54,180 bases of DNA from assembly GCA_028718505.1 (NCBI GenBank), contig JAQULQ010000002.1:1-54180 (forward strand), written 5' to 3'. The stretch's first letter is position 1. Every line of letters starts with the position of its first letter. The notes below the pieces were generated by a model. The model was given only the letters and a program-made list of their open reading frames with translations, was not told where the DNA came from and ran no database searches. The position numbers and the translations under genes are program-made. Shown piece by piece: positions 38,698 through 46,122 of the stretch. This DNA is from Candidatus Colwelliibacteriota bacterium (GTDB lineage Bacteria > Patescibacteriota > Minisyncoccia > UBA6257 > Colwellbacteraceae).

Positions 38698-39315
38698 CTG
38701 CGGCTGTTCTTTCGTCCGCGGATGGCTATCCTCCGTATGAGGCTCTCTCTTCTGCAGTAAGGTTTCGTATTCCGCCGTCAGTGCAGAGATTTTCTTGAGT
38801 CCACCGAGAATGTCATTTACTAAATCAGCTCGGCGAAGGGCAGCGGCCGGATGGTAGAGTGGCATGAGCAAGGCATTCTGCCACCAAAATATCTTGCCTT
38901 GATCGCGGGATATTTTCCCTTCAGGCAGAAAGTAGTTCATAGCATATCTGCCGAGAGCGATAATTATCTTAGGAGCAATAATATCTATCTGCTTTTCTAA
39001 ATAGGGTTTGTAGGCCCCTATCTCTTCTGGAAGCGGGTCGCGATTATTAGGTGGTCTGCGTTTAACGATGTTGGTTATATAGAACTCTTGTCTTTGGTGG
39101 TCAGCCTCCTCGATGAGTTTATCCAGAAGTTTGCCGGCTCTCCCCACGAACGGTTTTCCCTCCAGATCTTCATAAAATCCGGGAGCTTCGCCGATTAACA
39201 TAACTTCTGCGTCGGGATCTCCTTCTCCGAAAACTAAGCGGGATTCGTGCAGGGGGAGCAGTGCGTCATTGGCCATTTCTCGCAGGAGTTTTGCCAGCTC
39301 GAGCTCTTTAGTCAT
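38686..39315 (-). CDS. Type-4 uracil-DNA glycosylase
   Basis: VMLIGEAPGFYEDLEGKPFVGRAGKLLD, YITNIVKRRPPNNRDP, PLYHPAAALR. Confidence 0.93.
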   Translation of the reverse strand: MTKELELAKLLREMANDALLPLHESRLVFGEGDPDAEVMLIGEAPGFYEDLEGKPFVGRAGKLLDKLIEEADHQRQEFYITNIVKRRPPNNRDPLPEEIGAYKPYLEKQIDIIAPKIIIALGRYAMNYFLPEGKISRDQGKIFWWQNALLMPLYHPAAALRRADLVNDILGGLKKISALTAEYETLLQKREPHTEDSHPRTKEQPQLFS

Positions 39316-39354
39316 GGCTTAATTATACGAATTAACCTGTGTTAAACTAATGCT

Positions 39355-40020
39355 ATGAGCGGGGAGTTATATTTTCGTTATCCTATTCTAGATCTCACCT
39401 ATGGGCAGCGTTTTATCAGGAGAACTGGGTACACAACTCTTCATATTATTCTAGCCGTAGCGGCAGTTGTCATGCTGTTTTCAGATGTTTCTAATCTATT
39501 TTTGCTGGGCGTGCTGGCCTCCGCTTATCTGCTCTTTAGATTTGGGATAAAATTAATCAGATCAAAACCTAGGATTAGGTTTAGGGGAGGCAACCTGCTC
39601 GAATTTACTGCGCCGAGGACCAAAAAGATTATTCTAGCCGCCTATGATAGGTCTGTTTTTCTGGGGGGCAGTTTTTTGCTGTACTTGGCGCGAGAGTTAA
39701 TTGAAGAACCGATGATCATTAGAGTATTAAAAGGACTGGATGTTGGCCGGGATGAGTTCATTTCCAAGCTAGAGGCCTATCTAGCTGATGAGAGGGGTAT
39801 TAAAGAGACTAATATCTGGAGGCAGGCTAAGCTTGAAGAAGCAATGATCCAGGCGTTCATTTTGCAGGAAAGTGAGAAGTCTCCTATTTCCCCCTTTCAT
39901 CTTTTTGTAGCTCTGCCCCACACAGATAACGAGAAGGTTAGAAGGCTCTTTGTGCTTTTTGGTCTGGGCACGGACAACCTTACTCGGGCAGCTCGCTATC
40001 ATTCGCTCATCAGTGTCTAG
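39355..40020 (+). CDS. Membrane protein with Clp-N-like cytosolic domain
   Basis: Two TM segments then AMIQAFILQESEKSPISPFHLFVALPHTDNEKVRRLFVLFGLGTDNL, reminiscent of Clp N-terminal repeats. Confidence 0.5.
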   Translation: MSGELYFRYPILDLTYGQRFIRRTGYTTLHIILAVAAVVMLFSDVSNLFLLGVLASAYLLFRFGIKLIRSKPRIRFRGGNLLEFTAPRTKKIILAAYDRSVFLGGSFLLYLARELIEEPMIIRVLKGLDVGRDEFISKLEAYLADERGIKETNIWRQAKLEEAMIQAFILQESEKSPISPFHLFVALPHTDNEKVRRLFVLFGLGTDNLTRAARYHSLISV

Positions 40021-40053
40021 GGTGGAGAATAGGTAAGCATCATTAGCGTTAAA

Positions 40054-41775
40054 ATGAATAATTCAGAAGTCGCAGCCATCCTGGCTGAGATAGGAGAGTA
40101 TCTTTCTTTGCAGGATGAACCTTTCCGTCCTCGAGCTTATCGAGTGGCTTCCGTAGCTATTGAAGACTTAGATAGAGAGCTGGATGACATTTATAAGAAG
40201 GGAGGTATTAAAGCTCTGATGGAAGTGTCTGGGATAGGCCGGGCGATCGCTGAAAAAATTGAAGAACTCCTCACGACCAATAATCTTCGATATTACGAAG
40301 AGCTAAAGCGCAGTCTGCCGGTGGACCTCTCAGCACTCTCAAAGATCGAAGGTTTGGGTCCAAGAAAGATCAAAACTTTGTACGAAAAGCTGGGTATTAA
40401 AACCGTCAGCGATCTCGAAAAAGCAGCTGCATCCCGCAAGATAAGCAAACTGGCCGGGTTCGGGGTTAAATCGGAAGAAAATATTCAAAAAAGTATAGAT
40501 TTTCGCAAATCTCAAGGAAGCCGCATGGGTTTAGATATAGCTATGTCCCTAGCCGCAGTTTTGGTAGAAAGGCTCTCTGCCCTGCCGGGCGTTTCGAGAG
40601 CGGTCATAGCCGGCTCATTAAGGCGTCGGAAAGAAACGATCGGAGACTTGGACCTCTTAGCAGTTTCCCTGAACCCGGACAGGGTAATGAAGTTCTTCAC
40701 ATCTCAGCGAGAAGTAGCCCGAGTGCTGGCAAAAGGGAGCACCAAAGCCTCAGTTACTCTCAAGCAGGGCATAGATGCAGATCTAAGAGTGGTGGGGGCG
40801 GGCTCTTATGGAGCAGCTTTGGCATATTTTACGGGCAGTAAAACCCATAATATTGCCTTGAGAAAAATTGCTCAAAGCAAAGGATTAAAACTGAACGAGT
40901 ATGGTTTATATAGAGGCAGTCGGAGGATCGCCGGAAGATCGGAGGAGGAAATTTATGAGAATTTAGGGCTTCAGTATGTTGAACCGGAAATGCGTGAGGA
41001 TCGGGGAGAGATCGAACTAGCTCGACGGCACGCTCTGCCCAGATTGGTCCGTTATGGGACGCTCAAGGGAGACTTACAAATACAGACCAATTGGACGGAC
41101 GGCAAGAATTCCATATCTGAAATGGCCCAGGCGGCCCTAGCAAGAAAATTAGAATACATCGTTATTACTGACCACACACAGAATTTAAAGATGGTTCACG
41201 GCCTCGATGTTAAGAGGCTGACAGCTCAAGGTAAAGAGATAGACGCTGTCAATAAAAAGTTAAGAGGCAAGATTAAGATCCTGAGAGGCGCTGAGTGCGA
41301 TATTTTGAAAGATGGCAGTATGGACTTACCAGATAGGGCGCTGGCCGAACTGGATGTAGTCGGAGCTTCTATTCACTCTTATTTCAATCTGAACAATCAA
41401 CAGCAGACAGAGCGGGTAAAACGGGCTTTGGCCAACCCTCACGTTGATATTCTTTTTCACCCTACGGGCAGATTAATCGGCAGAAGGCCTCCGCTCGAGT
41501 TGGATATGGAGGAAATCATACGTTCTGCTCATAAAACTAAAACGATCTTAGAAGTTAATGCTTTCCCAAACAGGTTGGATCTAGGGGATGAGTATATCAG
41601 ACAGTGTGTAAAAGGAGGGGTCAAAATGTCCATTAGCTCGGATGCACATTCTGGCAAACATCTGGATTTTTTGGACTTCGGTGTGGCCCAAGCCAGAAGG
41701 GGTTGGGCACGCAGAGAGGACATTATCAACGCTTGGCCTATGAAAAAGATGCTTAGTTCTTTGAAAAAGGCTTAA
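40054..41775 (+). CDS. polX: Family X DNA polymerase with C-terminal PHP domain
   Basis: SGIGRAIAEKIEELL HhH, GSLRRRKETIGDLDLL, YIVITDHTQNLKMVHGLD, ISSDAHSGKHLDFL. Confidence 0.93.
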   Translation: MNNSEVAAILAEIGEYLSLQDEPFRPRAYRVASVAIEDLDRELDDIYKKGGIKALMEVSGIGRAIAEKIEELLTTNNLRYYEELKRSLPVDLSALSKIEGLGPRKIKTLYEKLGIKTVSDLEKAAASRKISKLAGFGVKSEENIQKSIDFRKSQGSRMGLDIAMSLAAVLVERLSALPGVSRAVIAGSLRRRKETIGDLDLLAVSLNPDRVMKFFTSQREVARVLAKGSTKASVTLKQGIDADLRVVGAGSYGAALAYFTGSKTHNIALRKIAQSKGLKLNEYGLYRGSRRIAGRSEEEIYENLGLQYVEPEMREDRGEIELARRHALPRLVRYGTLKGDLQIQTNWTDGKNSISEMAQAALARKLEYIVITDHTQNLKMVHGLDVKRLTAQGKEIDAVNKKLRGKIKILRGAECDILKDGSMDLPDRALAELDVVGASIHSYFNLNNQQQTERVKRALANPHVDILFHPTGRLIGRRPPLELDMEEIIRSAHKTKTILEVNAFPNRLDLGDEYIRQCVKGGVKMSISSDAHSGKHLDFLDFGVAQARRGWARREDIINAWPMKKMLSSLKKA

Positions 41776-42121
41776 CCGCCCCCGCCCCCTCAATAACGCG
41801 TTTAAAAGTAGCCGGCTCATTCTCAGCCAGATCAGCCAAGATTTTGCGGTCTAGTCCGATTTTTTTCTTAGCCAAGACGCTCATAAGTTGGCTGTAAGTA
41901 GTTGTATTGATTCTGGCGCCGGCATTGATCTTCGTCTGCCAGAGCTTGCGGAACTCTCTTTTTTTGACGCGTCGGTCACGGTAGGCATACGTCCCAGCCT
42001 TAAGTACTGCCTGGCGGGCAGGGCGCTCTTTAGACTTTCTGTCCCATCGATAGCCCTTAGTGCGCTTTAGGAGATTGCGTCTGGTTTTTGTGGCCTGCGG
42101 GCCTCTTTTAACTCGTGCCAT
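41753..42121 (-). CDS. rplT: 50S ribosomal protein L20
   Basis: MARVKRGPQATKTRRNLLKRTKGY. Confidence 0.95.
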   Translation of the reverse strand: MARVKRGPQATKTRRNLLKRTKGYRWDRKSKERPARQAVLKAGTYAYRDRRVKKREFRKLWQTKINAGARINTTTYSQLMSVLAKKKIGLDRKILADLAENEPATFKRVIEGAGAVKPFSKN

Positions 42122-42123
42122 TT

Positions 42124-42315
42124 TTAATTAAGGTATGCATTAACATTACTCCGGTCTGCCCCGCTGATACTAGTCATACTGCGGTTGTTCTTGATCAGCT
42201 TCTGATTCTTCTTGGTTTTGGAGTGTCCTAAACCCTTCTTGCGGCGAAGAAGCTTTCCGGTCTTGGTCACTCTGACCCTTTTTGTGTAACTCTTTTTGGC
42301 CATTGCTCGGGGCAT
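42124..42315 (-). CDS. rpmI: 50S ribosomal protein L35
   Basis: KKSYTKRVRVTKTGKLLRRKKGLGHSKTKK, operon position. Confidence 0.88.
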   Translation of the reverse strand: MPRAMAKKSYTKRVRVTKTGKLLRRKKGLGHSKTKKNQKLIKNNRSMTSISGADRSNVNAYLN

Positions 42316-42388
42316 GCTGTGAATTAAAGCAAGTGCTATTCTAATCTAAGACTATCTATCAAATCAAGCCGGCTGGACCGAAGGGGTT

Positions 42389-42916
42389 TTATTTCGGCTC
42401 TATCTGAGTGGTGAGTCCTCTGCCTCCGGGGGAGATGGTCTGCGTTTGCTTAAAGGGCGTTTCGATGCGTCCGAGAAAATCTTCTAATTTTCCGCGGGCA
42501 TAATCTCGCATGCCTTTCTCTCGTCCCCTAAGGGTCATTTGGATCTCTACTTTGTGCCCGGCTTTCAGGAACTCTTCAAGTTTCTTGAGTTTGAACAGGA
42601 GGTCATGTTCGGCTTCTCTGGGGCTGACTTGGATCCGCTTCGATTCGGGATTCTTTTGCTTCTTCTGTTTCTTAAGTTCCTTTTCTTTCTGATAACGGAA
42701 CTTGTCGTAGCTGGTGATCTTGACCACCGGCGGATCAGAGCTCTCGGTGACCATTACCAGGTCTAATCCCGCTGTGCGCGCCCGGCTTTTGGCCTCTTCT
42801 AAATTTAAAATACCGAGGTTCTCCCCGGTTTCTCCCAAAACCCTCAACCGGGGGGCCGTTATCGCATCATTAGACTTGATCCCGCCGGTTTTGTTATTTT
42901 TGTTCCAAATAGGCAA
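42389..42916 (-). CDS. infC: Translation initiation factor IF-3
   Basis: SNDAITAPRLRVLGETGENLGI, DLVMVTESSDPPVVKITSYDKFRYQKEK. Confidence 0.94.
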   Translation of the reverse strand: MPIWNKNNKTGGIKSNDAITAPRLRVLGETGENLGILNLEEAKSRARTAGLDLVMVTESSDPPVVKITSYDKFRYQKEKELKKQKKQKNPESKRIQVSPREAEHDLLFKLKKLEEFLKAGHKVEIQMTLRGREKGMRDYARGKLEDFLGRIETPFKQTQTISPGGRGLTTQIEPK

Positions 42917-42970
42917 CGCCCATAGGATACTTTATTGACCTAGCTTTGGCAAATTAGGTAAGCTTACAGT

Positions 42971-43312
42971 ATGGAAAAAACAAAAAGTGATTATAGGGTT
43001 TGGGCGGTAGTCGCGTATTTTCTATTCTTCGTTCCCCTTTTGGTGGCAGAGGCAAAGAAGAATGATTTTGTGAAGTTTCACGTTCGTCAGGGCCTGGGGT
43101 TATTAATAACCTTCTTTGTTGCAAGAGTTCTGACCCTAGTTGTTCTCGTGCCCTTGTTTGCAGCAATCGGATTGCTGTCGCTAATTTTAGTACCGATCAT
43201 CAATATTCTGCTTCTGGTTGTGCTGGTCGCGGGTATTGTTAATGCCGCCAGTGGCGAAAAGAAACCCTTGCCAGTAATTGGCGAGTGGTCCGAAAAATAC
43301 TTGAAGATTTAG
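42971..43312 (+). CDS. DUF4870/Tic20-like small membrane protein
   Basis: AYFLFFVPLLVAEAKKNDFVKFHVRQGLGLLI, three TMs. Confidence 0.7.
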   Translation: MEKTKSDYRVWAVVAYFLFFVPLLVAEAKKNDFVKFHVRQGLGLLITFFVARVLTLVVLVPLFAAIGLLSLILVPIINILLLVVLVAGIVNAASGEKKPLPVIGEWSEKYLKI

Positions 43313-43382
43313 AGACTGAATGCGGGTTGTTATATAATAACAGCACGCATAATAGAGAGGCCAAAGCAGGAGTTCGACAGCC

Positions 43383-43805
43383 ATGAACAGTCTTCTTAAA
43401 AAATCACTTATTGTCTTGTTGCTTATCTGCGCCTTTGCGGCTGTCGCCTGGATAATAGCGATTTTGTTGCGTGGAACCCTGGCTGGCAATTCATTTAGGG
43501 ATGCAATTGGTGACTTGTCTGAGAACTCAGCCGACAACGTAGAGTGTAGAACAAGCGGAGGAGAAAAATATGGGGACACGAAGGATATAAGAGGAGACTA
43601 CACTATCGAAAGGAAGTATTTCTACAGTAAATCTCTTAGTAAATGTTTGTCTGAAACTACCGTGTCTTTTTTGGGAAGCTTGGATAGAAATACGATCGTA
43701 GATGTGGACACGGGGGAGGTGTTGGTTGTCTATGACAAGACGTGCGTGGATGCATCCTGTTTGACTCTCGATGGATACAAGACAAAAAAAGCCGAACTTG
43801 AATAG
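43383..43805 (+). CDS. Hypothetical single-TM exported protein
   Basis: N-terminal TM, cysteine-containing extracytoplasmic region, CLTLDGY near C-terminus. Confidence 0.65.
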   Translation: MNSLLKKSLIVLLLICAFAAVAWIIAILLRGTLAGNSFRDAIGDLSENSADNVECRTSGGEKYGDTKDIRGDYTIERKYFYSKSLSKCLSETTVSFLGSLDRNTIVDVDTGEVLVVYDKTCVDASCLTLDGYKTKKAELE

Positions 43806-43828
43806 TGGAGATAGAGTTCTGTATTAGA

Positions 43829-43865
43829 AGATAAATGAACCGCCGTAAAGGCGGTTCATTTATCT
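43829..43865. terminator. Bidirectional intrinsic terminator
   Basis: 16-bp perfect stem AGATAAATGAACCGCC-GTAAA-GGCGGTTCATTTATCT. Confidence 0.8.
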
Positions 43866-43925
43866 TGATGGAGACTACACGAGTCTTAATATTGCATGAT
43901 CTGGGGTTATTCGGCACCCAAAGAT

Positions 43926-44001
43926 AACAAAACCCCATTCTTAAGGGTCCTAGTGTCACACGAGAGCAATGGAATCGGCCATTTATAACGAAAGAGAGCT
44001 C
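43926..44001 (-). repeat. Cassette-associated 76-nt downstream element, copy 1
   Basis: Aligns with 44582-44657 with one gap pair (ACAAARCCCCATTNTT...TAGTRTCACA...TGGAATC...TATAAMGAAA). Confidence 0.75.
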
Positions 44002-44042
44002 CGACCCACGAGGAGTCGGAGACTCTCAGTCGTGAGCGGAGC

Positions 44043-44357
44043 TCAGTGGCTAGATGGTTCGATCACCACCAACCAGTCGGAGTAGCCGTCGAGTGGCGTA
44101 CAGATGTCACTGCCGTCGTAGATGATGCAGATGTCATCTGCCTTCACCCAACGATCCCTCTCGATCTCCAAGAAACATCCCTCAGAGGTAACTTCGTAGT
44201 TCCTCTGAACGACCGCCCCGTAGTTGGAGCACCTGGCCTGATCGGAGGCCTGACTCTTGTTGTACAACAGGGTCCCGACGGCGATGACGGCAGCAACGAT
44301 GGCTGCTATCACCAGTAGGACGCCCAGCCCCTTCAGGAGATTCTTGACGAGTTCCAT
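44043..44357 (-). CDS. Cassette A: 104-aa single-TM protein
   Basis: MELVKNLLKGLGVLLVIAAIVAAVIAVGTLLYNKS..., upstream SD GGGAAAGGAAG and sigma70-type promoter. Confidence 0.75.
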   Translation of the reverse strand: MELVKNLLKGLGVLLVIAAIVAAVIAVGTLLYNKSQASDQARCSNYGAVVQRNYEVTSEGCFLEIERDRWVKADDICIIYDGSDICTPLDGYSDWLVVIEPSSH

Positions 44358-44374
44358 CGTCTTCCTTTCCCTCT

Positions 44375-44413
44375 CGCGGATTCAACCATCAAGTCTTGGT
44401 GGCTCAATCCGCG
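44375..44413 (-). promoter_or_regulatory. Cassette A 5'UTR hairpin
   Basis: CGCGGATT...AATCCGCG with an additional internal stem. Confidence 0.75.
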
Positions 44414-44441
44414 ATGGGAGATAGTAAAAGAACGTGCACTG

Positions 44442-44470
44442 TACATACCACGAAATAGATAATGGGTCAA
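44442..44470 (-). promoter_or_regulatory. Cassette A promoter
   Basis: TTGACC - 17 nt - TATGTA on the minus strand. Confidence 0.75.
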
Positions 44471-44581
44471 TGTCGTGGATATGATACGAGAAAATTGTTT
44501 ATCCCGAGTTCGCCGAAAGGGAAATCCCTCGCTGGGTATATTTTTGAGACACCCGAGGATATCCAGAAGCTAGAAGAGATG

Positions 44582-44657
44582 ACAAAGCCCCATTATTGGA
44601 GTCTTAGTATCACATAAAGGGATTGGAATCAGTATGTCTATAAACGAAAAGGAGCCC
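44582..44657 (-). repeat. Cassette-associated 76-nt downstream element, copy 2
   Basis: See copy 1. Confidence 0.75.
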
Positions 44658-44733
44658 GCAGGTTCCTAATCGTTCCTCCCACCAACAATGTGGGTTAGAA
44701 AGTCAAGAGCCGTTGGGCTCAGCTGGGGCTGGT

Positions 44734-45126
44734 TCAGCCGCCAGATGTGTTGATGTCGATGTTGGGGATAATCGTCTCCGGTCGGAACAGGACCCGGTAG
44801 TGATAGACGTCCACTGACACCGGGTCGACCTGCTCGACGAAGTAGGTGACGTTGTCGCTCAACCCCAGGAAGTGCTTCTTGTACTCATTCGGCCCAACCT
44901 TGCACGTCACCGTCAGCTCTCCGGAGTCGTCATGGTTGCCCAGAGAGCACAGACCATCGATCTCCAGCATGTAGGTGTCGGTGATGCCGTTGTAGAACAC
45001 GATTCGCCGGTTGACCTCGAACTGGTCCGCCGCCGTCGAGATGTTCTGCGAGGCAACGTCGGCTTCGCTGCTACACGCAGCCAGAGCCAAGGCCATCAGT
45101 AGGACGAAGACCAAGAGCTTCTTCAT
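44734..45126 (-). CDS. Cassette B: 130-aa lipoprotein resembling actinobacteriophage beta-sandwich lipoproteins
   Basis: Lipobox LALAACSSE; RRIVFYNGITDTYMLEIDGLCSLGN...VTCKVGPNEYKKHFLGLSDNVTYFVEQ...YHYRVLFRPETIIPNIDI; family name is from memory, not a search. Confidence 0.75.
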   Translation of the reverse strand: MKKLLVFVLLMALALAACSSEADVASQNISTAADQFEVNRRIVFYNGITDTYMLEIDGLCSLGNHDDSGELTVTCKVGPNEYKKHFLGLSDNVTYFVEQVDPVSVDVYHYRVLFRPETIIPNIDINTSGG

Positions 45127-45142
45127 TCCGCCTTCCTTTCCT

Positions 45143-45188
45143 TATCGCGGATTCAACCACCAAACATTTAGTAGTTCAATTCGCGATA
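45143..45188 (-). promoter_or_regulatory. Cassette B 5'UTR hairpin
   Basis: TATCGCG...CGCGATA with long internal stem; homologous to the cassette A hairpin. Confidence 0.75.
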
Positions 45189-45214
45189 GGAAATATATAA
45201 AAGAACGCAGTATC

Positions 45215-45243
45215 TATATACCACAAAACAGCGAGGGAGTCAA
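45215..45243 (-). promoter_or_regulatory. Cassette B promoter
   Basis: TTGACT - 17 nt - TATATA on the minus strand. Confidence 0.8.
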
Positions 45244-45247
45244 TGTG

Positions 45248-45594
45248 TGGAGATGGCGGGAATCGAACCCGCGTATGAACCAGTCATGAGAGAACTTGCT
45301 ACAAGCCTAGTTCAGTCTGTTTTAGATAGTGAGCTGAAGACTGAACAAAAAACTCACTACCCGGCTAGAATTAGATTTCCACAGAATCTCCCTAACCAAG
45401 AGAATCAGCGTGAGCTCGAATTATGACACCGCTACCTCCTATCCGAGCATTCGGAGAGCGATGCAGCCCTTAAGCGTAAGCCAGGGCTGGTTGACGATTT
45501 AAGTTTGCACTTATTTCGTGGCGGGGTTATTTAAGAGATCCCCGACTCTGCTTGCGGTTCTCGCAATCAATGATCCAGCTAGCCGATCATCCCC
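45248..45594 (-). ncRNA. ssrA: Transfer-messenger RNA (tmRNA)
   Basis: 5' GGGGATG pairs with 3' CATCTCC; CGCGGGTTCGATTCCCGC T-arm; tag frame GCA AAC TTA AAT CGT CAA CCA GCC CTG GCT TAC GCT TAA; adjacent to smpB. Confidence 0.95.
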
Positions 45595-45595
45595 A

Positions 45596-46042
45596 TTATT
45601 TAACTCTTAAAGAACTCCTGATCTCCCTATCAGTATCGCGCTTTTTGATGGCTTCACGCTTATCGTGCTTCTTTTTGCTGCGCACCAGCCCGATACTGAT
45701 CTTAACTAGGCGGCCCTTAATATAGGCTCGCAGAGGGACAACCGTCAAGCCAGCCTCATTCATCTTGCCGATGAGATATTTTATCTCTTTTTTTGTCAGC
45801 AAGAGGCGCCGGGTTCGTTCGGAGTCATAGTCTTTGGGGGTGTTATTAGGCTGGTAGGGAGCAATAGTGGCGCCGATGAGTTGGATCTGCCCGTCTATCA
45901 GCCGCGCGTAGCTTCCGCTGAGATGCACCTTGCCGGCTTTGGCCGCTTTCACCTCAAAACCAAGCAATTCAATACCAGCCTCAATTTCTTCAAGGATGGT
46001 GTAATCAAAATATGCCCGCCTATTTCTGGCCAACTCTTTCAT
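45596..46042 (-). CDS. smpB: SsrA-binding protein SmpB
   Basis: NRRAYFDYTILEEIEAGIELLGFEVKAAKAGKVHLSGSYA, KKKHDKREAIKKRD. Confidence 0.96.
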   Translation of the reverse strand: MKELARNRRAYFDYTILEEIEAGIELLGFEVKAAKAGKVHLSGSYARLIDGQIQLIGATIAPYQPNNTPKDYDSERTRRLLLTKKEIKYLIGKMNEAGLTVVPLRAYIKGRLVKISIGLVRSKKKHDKREAIKKRDTDREIRSSLRVK

Positions 46043-46122
46043 TCGATCCGTTCCCTTAAGTATAACCCGAACAGGGGAGAGTACGGGAAGTAAAAATGTT
46101 ATGATATTTTCAGAAACAGGAA

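Noticed and set aside
42917-42970. Ribosomal leader (L20-type) upstream of infC
   Set aside because: Spacer too short and no convincing pseudoknot or L20-binding motif seen
43866-43876. TGATGGAGAC as a second ssrA 3'-end (att-like) copy at the far end of the cassette region
   Set aside because: Similarity to TGGAGATG is short and could be chance; insufficient to call an att site
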